Source: Thermofilum uzonense (GTDB taxonomy: Archaea > Thermoproteota > Thermoprotei > Thermofilales > Thermofilaceae). Taken from it: a stretch of DNA of 64,000 nucleotides. This document shows positions 1-11,088 of this stretch, one piece after another. Each line of letters starts with the position of its first letter. The first letter of the stretch is position 1. The notes under the pieces are model-generated. The model did no database searches, was not told the DNA's origin, and saw only the letters and a program-made list of their open reading frames with translations. The position numbers and the translations under genes were made by a program. The stretch is taken from NCBI RefSeq assembly GCF_000993805.1, contig NZ_CP009961.1, positions 552,714 through 616,713 on the forward strand, read 5' to 3'.

Positions 1-13
1 GGTAAACCCAAAT

Positions 14-3000
14 CTTTCAATTCATTCCTTTCTGATACACGCATCATCAGTGCAATACGAAAATACGTGAATGCTTTCAATTCATTCCTTTCTGATACAA
101 ACCCCCACTGTCTCTCTCCTGTTGAGCTACAACTATCTTTCAATTCATTCCTTTCTGATACAGCTACGGGTAGGGCTCGCGTGGGCTATTGCTATGCACC
201 TTTCAATTCATTCCTTTCTGATACAACGCTAACGCCTTCAACGTAAACTGTTTGCCTGACCTTTCAATTCATTCCTTTCTGATACCAATCAGGGTATATC
301 AATGTATACTGGTTGGGGTGAAGACTTTCAATTCATTCCTTTCTGATACGGTTCACCTACAAATATATCAGTTAACGTTAACTTTCAATTCATTCCTTTC
401 TGATACATACCCAAACCGCACTGTATATGTAGCTATAGTTGACCCCTTTCAATTCATTCCTTTCTGATACCTGCGACGTCCCAAAGTGGACTGGAGAAGC
501 GTTATCCGCTTTCAATTCATTCCTTTCTGATACGCATACAATAACCTGATAAAAATGCAAGCGATAGCTTTCAATTCATTCCTTTCTGATACCCAGTTAC
601 CCCGGCACTCCTACTCTTCCTCCCCTTCAGCTCTTTCAATTCATTCCTTTCTGATACCTGAGCGGCGAGGCTTCGCTTCAGCCACAGCCGTTCTATGCTT
701 TCAATTCATTCCTTTCTGATACCTCCGACAACGTGTTGTCGGGAACAGTGCCGGGCGGACCTTTCAATTCATTCCTTTCTGATACTATACAAACGGCTCG
801 ACGCTGCAATCTATTTGTTTGATACCTTTCAATTCATTCCTTTCTGATACGAGGTGACGTGGATGACCGAGCCGGGACGGGTTGTCACTTTCAATTCATT
901 CCTTTCTGATACAACCCCCACGCTAACAAAATTGCCAGACCGGAATCCCCCTTTCAATTCATTCCTTTCTGATACGAGCAAGAACGTGCACGTGCTACTC
1001 TGCGTAGGCTAGCTCTTTCAATTCATTCCTTTCTGATACTGGACGGTCTAGGACGCGTGTGGGGATTCAATAGACGTCTTTCAATTCATTCCTTTCTGAT
1101 ACATAAGTGTCCGATTTGCGGAAAGGAATACAAAGAGTACAAGATTCTAGCTTTCAATTCATTCCTTTCTGATACTGGTAGCTTTAGCATTAAGAAACAA
1201 GAACCAATTACAAGAATTAACTTTCAATTCATTCCTTTCTGATACTAATCGATTTGACAGGATGCAAGCCGTTATCGCGTGCTTTCAATTCATTCCTTTC
1301 TGATACAAGGACAAGATTCCATTGGTGAAATGGGAGGAATAACAGCTTTCAATTCATTCCTTTCTGATACCAAGTACGTATCGCAGCACAAGAAGAAGCG
1401 AGACGTCTACTTTCAATTCATTCCTTTCTGATACTCGTAAATACTGCAAGTCAGCTTGCTGGGAAGCTCAGCTTTCAATTCATTCCTTTCTGATACATCC
1501 AGGCAAGCCTTGAGTTTGCGACAGAGCGAGATTTCTTTCAATTCATTCCTTTCTGATACTGGAAGCTCGTGGATTTCGTAAGCCTAGACCACGGACTCTT
1601 TCAATTCATTCCTTTCTGATACACTTCTAGGGGCTTGACTGTCTCGTGTTCCACAGCTGCTTTCAATTCATTCCTTTCTGATACGCAAACGTGGCGGCAG
1701 ATTGTGCCGCCAACACTCTCCTGTTCTTTCAATTCATTCCTTTCTGATACCTTTATTTGTAGCTCTGTTTCTGTCATGTTTGTTCACTTTCAATTCATTC
1801 CTTTCTGATACATTTTCCAAGCTATTTTCTGTATGTTTTTTTGGTTCATCTCTTTCAATTCATTCCTTTCTGATACGAATAGATGTGGCGATGAAGTATT
1901 CAGGAAAACGAGCTTTCAATTCATTCCTTTCTGATACTTAGTAATCATGCCCTGTCCTTCATATTTGATTTTTTTACTTTCAATTCATTCCTTTCTGATA
2001 CTGCGACGTTGCCATACGTGCTTATGTCCAGGTTTTCCGCTTTCAATTCATTCCTTTCTGATACGCGTCGTGATGTCCTTGATTCAAAAGTTCTTCTCTA
2101 ATGCTTTCAATTCATTCCTTTCTGATACTTATTAGTGTACGTATAGCTATGAATGTGCCTCCGTATGACTTTCAATTCATTCCTTTCTGATACAAGGGGT
2201 TTTTCTCTAGCCCGGGTTTTTCCTCTATCTCTTTCAATTCATTCCTTTCTGATACTGAGAGTCGGGCAAGCGGGAAAAACCCTGCAGGTGGATTCTTTCA
2301 ATTCATTCCTTTCTGATACCAGCCGTCGACGCCCAGGCTTCCGTTGCCGGCCGAGCCTACTTTCAATTCATTCCTTTCTGATACCTGTTGCGGGGCTTCA
2401 AGCACCCTGTTGCCTACAACCCTTTCAATTCATTCCTTTCTGATACTTCTTGAAAATGGCGTATCCTCACCGCTTAAATTCCACTTTCAATTCATTCCTT
2501 TCTGATACACAACCGGCACCTGTGAAGGGGTGATACTAGTCATCTTTCAATTCATTCCTTTCTGATACATGTAGATGATGTAGAGTATTAGGCTTAGCGT
2601 GACGGCTTTCAATTCATTCCTTTCTGATACAGCGTAAGCATTTCGTTTGAAAACACCATTGTCATAGACCTTTCAATTCATTCCTTTCTGATACAGGAGG
2701 GAGGGCGACTTCGCGTTTTACAAGTATAACTTTCAATTCATTCCTTTCTGATACTACGTTTGAAGAAACGTCTCGAAAGGCCCGAAGACATCACTTTCAA
2801 TTCATTCCTTTCTGATACAAAAAGGTCCCGCGGGACCTAGCGGGACCTAAAGCCAAGCTTTCAATTCATTCCTTTCTGATACGTACTTACAATGGCTTAG
2901 GAAATTAAAGTATCTCTTTCAATTCATTCCTTTCTGATACCAACGCCTCCTGCTTGCTCTCTGCTGTGAGGGCCGATGCTTTCAATTCATTCCTTTCTGA

Positions 3001-6000
3001 TACCCCACGACCACACTGTTCAACACCTTCTCAACCGCTTTCAATTCATTCCTTTCTGATACTTATTCGGTTTTTTCTCCGGGCTTGACGTCCTGGTGTG
3101 ACCTTTCAATTCATTCCTTTCTGATACTCGGGACTTCAACGAACTCAAAGCACTCCTCTCTCCTCTCTTTCAATTCATTCCTTTCTGATACAGACGTTCT
3201 CCGCATTCCTGGAAAGGCTAAGTGTAATTACTTTCAATTCATTCCTTTCTGATACATGTCAAGTGGTTCAACGAGCCACGAGTCCCCAGCATGCCCTTTC
3301 AATTCATTCCTTTCTGATACCCCACTGGCTAGCTGTGGTGAGGGGTTGCTCGAGTTGCTCTTTCAATTCATTCCTTTCTGATACCCTGGGTAGGGGGTTT
3401 TTATGGCGCGTGTCATAGTTGTACTTTCAATTCATTCCTTTCTGATACACTATAGGCTGTACGTGCACCAGATTACCTGAGCTGTCTTTCAATTCATTCC
3501 TTTCTGATACAGGAGGGTGGGGAGGAGGGGGAGGAATCAAGTGATGAGCGCTTTCAATTCATTCCTTTCTGATACAAGCTTCTTAGTTCTCACATCCACA
3601 ACTTGGCTAGCCACTTTCAATTCATTCCTTTCTGATACCGGAGCTATGGGTGAAGATGGCTAGCAGGGATGACGCCCCCTTTCAATTCATTCCTTTCTGA
3701 TACAGCATTTTTATTGCATTTTTTATTTCTTTTTTCATCTCTTTCAATTCATTCCTTTCTGATACAATAAAAAACGCGGGCTGGCCTTTGGGCATGTACT
3801 TTCAATTCATTCCTTTCTGATACATATATACCAGGTGGCTACGAGTGGGGTGAACGCTTTCAATTCATTCCTTTCTGATACAGAATCTGTTCAAGTTCCT
3901 GTCGTGATTTCACAAATCTCAACTTTCAATTCATTCCTTTCTGATACTGAAGACCGAGAGGTGACCAGGAGTGGACTTCAGCTTTCAATTCATTCCTTTC
4001 TGATACGCATAGAGCGTGTTGCCCGCAGAGTCCAGGAACGTGGCCTTTCAATTCATTCCTTTCTGATACGTACACCACAGCTGTGATTACAACCTCTCTT
4101 TCAACTCGTCTTTCAATTCATTCCTTTCTGATACCTTTTTCAGTCACATACACCATTACAGTAATATTGCAGGCTTTCAATTCATTCCTTTCTGATACCC
4201 CGCGTCATACCCGAGAAGACGGTTATGTTTGCGGATCTTTCAATTCATTCCTTTCTGATACCCATACTCGGCCGGCGGCATCCGTTACCTCGCGCTCCTT
4301 TCAATTCATTCCTTTCTGATACGTCCGTGACCAGGCTCCCAGGAAGCCACTCGTCCCCTTTCAATTCATTCCTTTCTGATACGTAAGAATGGTATGAACA
4401 TTACTATTTCGGCCCAGACATCTTTCAATTCATTCCTTTCTGATACATATAGCTAAGGGAAAAAACTATATAGCTAGCAAAATCTCTTTCAATTCATTCC
4501 TTTCTGATACATAATCGAGGCTTTCGCAAACCAGGGTCTTGACAGACTTTCAATTCATTCCTTTCTGATACACCTACTATACCCTCGTATGACAGTTCTG
4601 TCACACCAGTACTTTCAATTCATTCCTTTCTGATACTAGTATGCTACCTTCTTTTGCGACATCAGTAGGACTTTCAATTCATTCCTTTCTGATACCGGAG
4701 TTTTTCCCGCTTGCCAGACTCCCACTCCCTCATCTTTCAATTCATTCCTTTCTGATACACGGGCATTTAAAATCAGGAGTCGGGGGGTCATCCATCCCTT
4801 TCAATTCATTCCTTTCTGATACAAGCCCTAACCGCCGTAATAGCTTTATAATTGCTAACACCTTTCAATTCATTCCTTTCTGATACGTGGTGGTTGTGGT
4901 TGTGTGGTTGATACTTGTATATCATACTTTCAATTCATTCCTTTCTGATACTATAATCAGATGCTTTACGTATTATTACAACTCTTTCACTTTCAATTCA
5001 TTCCTTTCTGATACCTCTCAATTCATCTGTGCTCTTGAATTCAATACCGCAAAATCTTTCAATTCATTCCTTTCTGATACGCCTTTTGTAGGAGCTTGGA
5101 AAAAAGCAGTGTAATGATCTTTCAATTCATTCCTTTCTGATACTCTCGTGTTTTCGACGCGTGCCGGTGTCGGGTTCGGCTTTCAATTCATTCCTTTCTG
5201 ATACATGTAAACAGGGACATTGATGCGACATGCTCAGAGCTCTTTCAATTCATTCCTTTCTGATACCGCCGAAGAGCCTGACTGGGAGGATGTATTTAAC
5301 CACACGCTTTCAATTCATTCCTTTCTGATACCTGTGTTGTGAAACTCGTAAGGAAACCCGTGTCAGTATTCTTTCAATTCATTCCTTTCTGATACACAGG
5401 TGTGCCCAAGGGGATTAGTACCTGTCTAGGGTGTCACCTTTCAATTCATTCCTTTCTGATACTAGGGCTCCACGGGGCTACGTGTTCAAGAGCGCGACAG
5501 GCTTTCAATTCATTCCTTTCTGATACCGCATACTACTCGCTAGCTTCAACGCCTTCTCGGTTACCTTTCAATTCATTCCTTTCTGATACCCGAGGAAGTT
5601 GTCTTCAAAGTCGTCTTCAAGGTAGACTTCTTTCAATTCATTCCTTTCTGATACGGTCGAGTCGGGCCTGGCAGACCGGACACGGCTGATAATAATCTTT
5701 CAATTCATTCCTTTCTGATACTAATTTTATTTTTTGTTCTTGTAGCGTTTCTCTCCTTTACTTTCAATTCATTCCTTTCTGATACAGGCAATACAGGTCG
5801 CGTCGCAAGTGCTGGGACTTGACCTTTCAATTCATTCCTTTCTGATACAAGGACGCCGTGAACGTCCTCCAGAGCCTTCTATCAGGCTTTCAATTCATTC
5901 CTTTCTGATACAGTGTTGAGCCGGGGGGTGACAGAACTGTCACACTTGACTTTCAATTCATTCCTTTCTGATACAGGGAAGCATTTTCACGGTCATCCCC

Positions 6001-7133
6001 TCCGGGCTCGGTGCTTTCAATTCATTCCTTTCTGATACTTATATTGTTGTTAGGGTCATATATATCAAGGTTATATGCATACTTTCAATTCATTCCTTTC
6101 TGATACACCTTAACCTTGTTACTTGACAACTCAAATCACCTTTTCTTTCAATTCATTCCTTTCTGATACGGAGGGAAGGGCTGTCGAGACAATCTACACT
6201 TATGCTACTAGCTTTCAATTCATTCCTTTCTGATACATACGTATTTCCGCCTCGGCTTGGCGAAGTCTGCTTTCCGCAACTTTCAATTCATTCCTTTCTG
6301 ATACCCTTGTAAAAATTATGATCACAGCTGTGGAACACGCTTTCAATTCATTCCTTTCTGATACGTAATACCTCATAATGAGTTTATAATGAAACTTCAT
6401 TATCTTTCAATTCATTCCTTTCTGATACGTGATGTTTGCAGGAGTCCCTGCACTCGTGGTGGCGGCTTTCAATTCATTCCTTTCTGATACAATAAGAACG
6501 TGCACTTCATAGTGCCGTTCCGACGCGAGGGCTTTCAATTCATTCCTTTCTGATACTAGCTAGATGTCAACATTTGAGTGGGATGCTGTCACATCCTTTC
6601 AATTCATTCCTTTCTGATACCCAAATCGGCTTTCCGAGACCTTTGCCAGTCAGAATAGTCTTTCAATTCATTCCTTTCTGATACAGAGACTAAGTGAAGC
6701 TGTAGGCAAAACATTCCAGTGGACTTTCAATTCATTCCTTTCTGATACCCACACAGTGCTGTGTTTAAGATTCCTAGCGTTACTGTACCTTTCAATTCAT
6801 TCCTTTCTGATACCCAATCCAAAAGCCAATATGTTGAACCCCTAATCTCCTGTCTTTCAATTCATTCCTTTCTGATACCTGGAGGGTGAAACACCGGGAA
6901 TCACGACAGACCCGTCTTTCAATTCATTCCTTTCTGATACACACGTGGTGGAGCACGTGGGGTATCATCCAGTTGATGCCCTTTCAATTCATTCCTTTCT
7001 GATACGTAACCCTCCGTCGTACTCCTGAACATAGTCACGAACTCTTTCAATTCATTCCTTTCTGATACCCGACGTCGACAGGATTTTCGTGATGAACGAT
7101 GCTGAATGCTTTCAATTCATTCCTTTCTGATAC
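14..7133 (-). CRISPR. CRISPR array 1, about 113 repeats, truncated at the window start
   Basis: I counted 113 copies of a 25-nt repeat, separated by 112 spacers mostly 32-42 nt long. In the transcribed (minus) sense the repeat begins GTATCAGAAAGG and ends GAATTGAAAG, so crRNAs would carry the archaeal 5' handle ATTGAAAG. That puts the leader at the right end, next to cas1, and the oldest spacers at the left. The first repeat lies only 14 bases inside the window and is perfect, so the array probably continues upstream. Two spacers are unusually long: 1103-1150 (48 nt) and 1176-1220 (45 nt). Repeats are almost invariant throughout. Apparent reading frames inside the array are periodic artefacts of the repeat. 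Confidence 0.99.
4447..4485 (-). repeat. Spacer 71 of array 1, identical to a spacer in array 2
   Basis: Read on the transcribed minus strand, this 39-nt spacer starts AGATTTTGCTAGC and ends CCTTAGCTATAT. It is identical over its full length, and in the same transcribed orientation, to array 2 spacer 20145-20183. It is the 42nd spacer counted from the leader. Confidence 0.95.
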
Positions 7134-7394
7134 CGCTTCTTGTTTTTTGTATTGTGGGGGTTGTATTTATTATTTGTTTAAATGTATGTGGTATTTTTTC
7201 CAGGTTTTTTCTATGTTTTTTGATAATGATTCTGTTTTATTTGATATAGACTTGTGATTATGTATGGGTAGAAAAGCCCAGGTGGAAAGCCGGGTTTGTG
7301 TTTTTTCCTCCCGGGTTTTGCGATCTATAGGAGAGGAAGTGTCTACGGGCTTGCTTTTTTAGGGATTATTTTCCTCTCACACAGTATCTCAGTG
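7134..7394 (-). promoter_or_regulatory. Leader of CRISPR array 1
   Basis: AT-rich, gene-free segment between the leader-proximal repeat of array 1 and the stop codon of cas1. On the minus strand it holds a TATA-like run (AATAATAAATA, near 7164-7176) about 35 nt before the first repeat, which would start the precursor crRNA. The bases abutting the repeat read GAAGCG. The other leader ends the same way, and both have a C-rich CCCC(A/C)AC stretch roughly 25 nt before the repeat. The position inside the cas block agrees with new spacers being inserted at this end. Confidence 0.8.
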
Positions 7395-8417
7395 TTACCA
7401 TTTAGCCTTGAAGGGCATGTAGGGGGCGTTGTCGCGGAGTGCTCGGGCTAGCTTCCTAGCCTGTATGAGGATGAGGTTTGGAATGGGTGGCTTGGTGGTT
7501 CGCGCGTACTCGGCTATGTGTCTCCAAACTTCGCGGGCTGCCTTGTCCTTGGCCTCGCCAGCCTCGTGAGTTAAAGGCTCAAGCCTGGAGGGGTCTGAGC
7601 GGGCGAGCCTGATTAGGGGCCTGTCGACGGCTATTGGCCTGAATTCTTCCATGAGGTCGAGTACTAGGCTCATTCTACCTGGTCTCCGGGCGTGCAGGAA
7701 GCCGAAGTAGGGGTTGAGGCCTACAGCGAAGACTGCTTTCCAGGTCTCGCGTAGTAGGTAGGTGTAGCCGATGTTTAGAGCTATGTTGAAGGGGTCTAGC
7801 TTTACGCCGGGCTTGATGTCCCAACGTTTGAGTCTTTTCTTAAAGCCGACCTGTTTAGGTAGCAGGTTGGCTATGGCCTCCCAGTAGGCTTGTGCAGCGA
7901 CTGCCTCGACTACGCGTGCTTTTTTCCAGGAGTCGGTTCCGGGTAGTTGGGACTCGGCTTTCTCGATAGTCTTTAGCTTGCGCTGTAGCTCTGTTGTGTC
8001 TCTGCCTGATATTGCCTCGCTTTTCAGGTAGCTCTTTATAACTGTCTTCTGGTTGTGTATTTTAGCACCGACGAAGCTTTTTGCGAGCTCTGTCCTCCTC
8101 TTCTCGCTTCGGGCTTGTTTGACCTGCTTGAGCCAGAGCTCTAATGATCCTCCATAAGTGGCGGGTACTAGGCGTGCCGTGGGCTCCCAGCCTGGCATAA
8201 AGTTTATGTCTATGCCGTGCTCGGCCGCCAGCCTTATGGCTCCCCCGGTTATCGTGACGCCCTCAACGGCAAGGACGATTGCCGTGATGTTTGCTACGGG
8301 GTACCTTGCCATGACTTTCCACTGGTTTTCCTCTCTCACACGGATCTCGAACTCTCCCCCTCTGGCGGCAAGCATGGCGCCGTGCTTGTCCAGTAGTATC
8401 ATCCGCCCAAGGCTCAT
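7395..8417 (-). CDS. cas1: CRISPR integrase Cas1 (type I-A)
   Basis: Cas1 is the metal-dependent integrase that, with Cas2, inserts new spacers at the leader end of arrays. The 340-residue protein has the family layout: an N-terminal beta domain followed by the helical catalytic domain. Candidate catalytic residues are E171 (VEAVAAQAYW), H242 (FGFLHARR) and D254/E257 (LDLMEEFRP). I chose the ATG at 8417 because it overlaps the csa1 stop as ATGA and follows a purine-rich GGGGAGG. An ATG 33 nt upstream is possible but lies deeper in csa1. It is the last gene of the minus-strand csa1-cas1 unit and ends beside the array 1 leader. Confidence 0.96.
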   Translation of the reverse strand: MSLGRMILLDKHGAMLAARGGEFEIRVREENQWKVMARYPVANITAIVLAVEGVTITGGAIRLAAEHGIDINFMPGWEPTARLVPATYGGSLELWLKQVKQARSEKRRTELAKSFVGAKIHNQKTVIKSYLKSEAISGRDTTELQRKLKTIEKAESQLPGTDSWKKARVVEAVAAQAYWEAIANLLPKQVGFKKRLKRWDIKPGVKLDPFNIALNIGYTYLLRETWKAVFAVGLNPYFGFLHARRPGRMSLVLDLMEEFRPIAVDRPLIRLARSDPSRLEPLTHEAGEAKDKAAREVWRHIAEYARTTKPPIPNLILIQARKLARALRDNAPYMPFKAKW

Positions 8418-9349
8418 TCGCCTCCCCTGCAATAATGAATGTAGGGGCACTCTGAGGGACAGTTGGAGGATACGCCGGGGTCTTCATCGTAGAGTATGAG
8501 TTCTAGGAGCTTGTCGCGTCTTTCAACGAACTCAGACCTCAGCGCGTCTCCTAGGGCTATAATCCTGGGTCTCACGTAGAGCCTGCGTTTCGGGGGGTCC
8601 ACCTCGACATACATGAGTAATCCACGGTCGATCGGGATCTCGTACTCGCTTTCAAAAGCTAGGGCGTATCCAACCAGGGCGAGCTCGAATTCCCTCCTCG
8701 GGTGCCTGGTTTTTAACTCTAGGATGAGTCCAGGCGGGATGAGTGCGTCTATGCGGAGTGCCCTGCTAAGACCTATCTTCTCGCCGTTTAAAGGGTATTC
8801 CGTCAGGAGGGGGACCGTGGCTGCGACGAGACCGTCTATCTCGAGGAATCTCGACCTGCTTAGTTGCCTCTCGAGCGAGGAGGCGTACGTGGAGAAGCCC
8901 TCGTTTATTATCCTGTCGACGAGCCATGTCCTCTCTTCTTCGGGGACGAGGCTGTGCTTCGCATTGAACTCTGCCTTTAATTTCTCTTTTAAGGTTGAAG
9001 CGGTATTGGCTAGTTCCTGGATTGAGGCGTCCAGCCCGTGGTTGTAAATGCTTCTCTTCACCTCTACGATCGTCCTGGTCCAGGTTTCATGTATTAGCCT
9101 TCCTCGCTGGAGCAGATAGTTATCTCTCGGCTGAACCCTTTTTACGTAGCGGAGGTAGACGTCTCGGCCACGGTCACAGAATCCACCTGTTATGTCTGAT
9201 ACGCCGAGGAGTGGGCCTCCAGGCGGGGCTACAACTCCTTGACCATAAGACCAGCCTCTCAGTTCCTCGCTTACTTCCACAGGGGGCATTCGCCTGAAAT
9301 CCCTGTATAGTGAGTTGATATCCTCTATGATGGGGAATAGCCCCGGCAC
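8414..9349 (-). CDS. csa1: Csa1, Cas4-like adaptation protein of type I-A
   Basis: Csa1 is a Cas4-related protein specific to archaeal I-A systems, thought to work with Cas1/Cas2/Cas4 in processing and orienting new spacers. The 311-residue product has the diagnostic N-terminal motif around GGFCDRGRDVYLR, a central RecB-like section (ALRIDALIPPGLILELKTRH, with the D and ExK positions), and a C-terminal cysteine group (SNCPSECPYIHYC) that together with the early Cys would bind an Fe-S cluster. Translation starts with GTG. It overlaps cas1 by 4 nt, so the two are co-translated, and it is divergent from cas4 across a short AT-rich promoter. Confidence 0.9.
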   Translation of the reverse strand: MPGLFPIIEDINSLYRDFRRMPPVEVSEELRGWSYGQGVVAPPGGPLLGVSDITGGFCDRGRDVYLRYVKRVQPRDNYLLQRGRLIHETWTRTIVEVKRSIYNHGLDASIQELANTASTLKEKLKAEFNAKHSLVPEEERTWLVDRIINEGFSTYASSLERQLSRSRFLEIDGLVAATVPLLTEYPLNGEKIGLSRALRIDALIPPGLILELKTRHPRREFELALVGYALAFESEYEIPIDRGLLMYVEVDPPKRRLYVRPRIIALGDALRSEFVERRDKLLELILYDEDPGVSSNCPSECPYIHYCRGGE

Positions 9350-9406
9350 ACTATGAAAAGCGATGATTTAATAATTAACTTTTGTCTTATTTTTTTAAAT
9401 ACGTTT
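9350..9406. promoter_or_regulatory. Divergent promoter between csa1 and cas4
   Basis: The 57-nt gap is strongly AT-rich. A near-symmetric GATTTAATAATTAAC element (about 9365-9379) can act as a TATA box in both directions, placing transcription starts close to the csa1 GTG and the cas4 ATG. Both mRNAs would be nearly leaderless. Confidence 0.5.
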
Positions 9407-10018
9407 ATGGAGGAGTGGACTTTAACCGTCAACGATCTGAAACACTTCGCATACTGCGAGGCCATAGTATACATAACCCATGGGATAGGGGTCAGGGAGC
9501 GGGAGACCGAGTATATGGCTTACGGCGGAGAGGTTGAAAAGGAGGAGTTCCTCCAACAATTATTAAAAAAATACAGTGTAGCTAGAATACATAGGGGTGT
9601 CACGCTCTCCTCACGTGAACTGCAGCTAACAGGCACTCCTGACGCAGTCCTAGAGACGAGAATGGGCGAGCTCATACCGGTCGAAGTCAAATGGGCTGAG
9701 CCCCCAAGGGCGTCTCGGGTAAAGAAGGATCACCTTGTCCAGCTTATAGCCTACGCCATTCTTATCGAGAAGTCTTGGCCCTCAAGGAAGAGCTCGGTCA
9801 AAAGGGGTTTGGTGTACTACCTTAGGCCTAAGCCCAGGTTCATTGAGGTCTATATCTCTAGCGAGGACAAGAAAAGCGTAATACAGATGGTTAAACGTGC
9901 AGTGAAGGTGGCTCTCGGCGAGGTGGAACCCCTCACCAGGAGAGACTGTTCAAGCTGTAATTACAGGGCCTACTGTCCCTTCGCTTACACGAGGAACTCT
10001 TCCTCCTCCTCGATATAG
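9407..10018 (+). CDS. cas4: Cas4 Fe-S nuclease
   Basis: Cas4 is a RecB-family exonuclease with an Fe-S cluster that trims prespacers and selects the PAM for integration by Cas1-Cas2. Visible motifs are an early Cys (FAYCEA), the nuclease core TGTPDAVLE followed by LIPVEVKW (D and ExK), the QxxxY-type stretch HLVQLIAYA, and the C-terminal cluster CSSCNYRAYCPF. The start was moved to the ATG at 9407 because the upstream 18 codons are AT-rich promoter sequence and the protein proper begins with EEWTLTVNDL. It is the only adaptation gene here on the plus strand, and its last 34 nt overlap the end of cas2 tail to tail. Confidence 0.93.
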   Translation: MEEWTLTVNDLKHFAYCEAIVYITHGIGVRERETEYMAYGGEVEKEEFLQQLLKKYSVARIHRGVTLSSRELQLTGTPDAVLETRMGELIPVEVKWAEPPRASRVKKDHLVQLIAYAILIEKSWPSRKSSVKRGLVYYLRPKPRFIEVYISSEDKKSVIQMVKRAVKVALGEVEPLTRRDCSSCNYRAYCPFAYTRNSSSSSI

Positions 10019-10275
10019 TATCCCTTTGAGAGGACAATCCTGTTCTCGTACGATGCTTGAGAAAACACGTAGATCTGGATGTCATAGCCTTCATTCTCAC
10101 GTGTTATCCTCCTGAGCCCGGCCTCTGTATCTGAGAGGACGGCCGGGTTGTAAGGCGAGACGAAGACACTCTTCTGTACCCGCACATAGCCAGTCTTCTT
10201 GAGGAAGTTTGAGACCTTGAACCTGAGGCGATTGTCCTTTATGTCGTACACGACAAGTATGACTTGATCCGTCAA
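9985..10275 (-). CDS. cas2: CRISPR adaptation protein Cas2
   Basis: Cas2 is the small ferredoxin-fold partner that bridges two Cas1 dimers in the integration complex. The 96-residue protein shows the typical first strand ILVVYDIKDNRLR, with the conserved Asp, and the FLKKTGYVRVQKSVFV helix-strand pair. The start codon is TTG, preceded by a GTGAG purine element. It follows cas3'' by only a few bases, so it may be co-transcribed with the interference genes rather than with cas1. The last 34 nt are antisense to the end of cas4. Confidence 0.95.
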   Translation of the reverse strand: MTDQVILVVYDIKDNRLRFKVSNFLKKTGYVRVQKSVFVSPYNPAVLSDTEAGLRRITRENEGYDIQIYVFSQASYENRIVLSKGYYIEEEEEFLV

Positions 10276-10281
10276 AACAAC

Positions 10282-11088
10282 TCACGTTGAGGGGGCCTGG
10301 CACTTTCCACCGTATAGCTCGACAAACACTTTCATAGACTCGGAGAAAACAGACAGGGAACCTCCACCCCTTGCCCTGGCGGAGCAATAGTCAGCTGCGA
10401 CAAGTCCCTGAAGTAGCAGGAGGAAGATCTTCCTGTGTATGGGCTTACCCGTTTCCCAGACTGCAACCGTTAGCTGGTCAAAAATCTGGCCTGCCATCTG
10501 GGCTATCTGACCCGCGCTGACCTCGGTGCCGGGCAACACACTGACTAGATGGTTTTGGAATAATTCCTCGTCTATTCCAAGGCGCGTGGACAGGAGCCCC
10601 TTTAACGAGTATGTAAAGGCTTCCACGTCGAGCTTTGAGACGTGGAGTGATGCAAGGTTCCTCTTAAACACCTCTAGCCTTCTCTTGAGATCCATTGGAT
10701 GATGGTGTAGTAGAACAGACAGGGAAATTAGTTCTCCCAACTTGTTCTCGATGAGCTCCTCTCTCGGAATGCCAAAAACGTCAGGGACACGTGGGTTGTA
10801 GAGGAGGGATTTATACGCTATCCATCCTGAGATAAGCTCGTGTCCCGGGAATGATAGCTCTCTTCCAGAATGTAGATCCCCGGCTCTGGCTATGTTAAAA
10901 GGTGTTTTCCCGAAATCATGTAAGACAATTGCTATTTTAAGGGCGTTATGAAAGCTAGGCGTCAGGGAAGACCCGAACACGGCAAGTTTAGATCCTTCGG
11001 GAAAGGTTTCAAGTGCGAGTTCCACGTGTTCACGCATTGTCTGATAATAGGGCGGCTTATAATAGGCGTATATTTCGATAGGTATCAC
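10282..11088 (-). CDS. cas3'': Cas3'' HD nuclease subunit
   Basis: In type I-A the Cas3 nuclease-helicase is split; this is the HD nuclease that cuts the displaced DNA strand. With the GTG at 11088, which overlaps the helicase stop as GTGA, the protein has 268 residues. It has the HD motif LHDFGK (H57-D58), a further His in FPGHEL (H83), and HHH at 128-130, the expected metal ligands. A TTG 9 nt upstream is an alternative start. It lies between cas3' and cas2 in the minus-strand operon. Confidence 0.92.
   Translation of the reverse strand: MIPIEIYAYYKPPYYQTMREHVELALETFPEGSKLAVFGSSLTPSFHNALKIAIVLHDFGKTPFNIARAGDLHSGRELSFPGHELISGWIAYKSLLYNPRVPDVFGIPREELIENKLGELISLSVLLHHHPMDLKRRLEVFKRNLASLHVSKLDVEAFTYSLKGLLSTRLGIDEELFQNHLVSVLPGTEVSAGQIAQMAGQIFDQLTVAVWETGKPIHRKIFLLLLQGLVAADYCSARARGGGSLSVFSESMKVFVELYGGKCQAPST

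Noticed and set aside
252-5689. Many apparent plus-strand proteins rich in FNSFLSDT or SIHSFLI
   Set aside because: They are translations of the CRISPR repeat of array 1 in successive frames; spacer boundaries, not codons, explain the periodicity.
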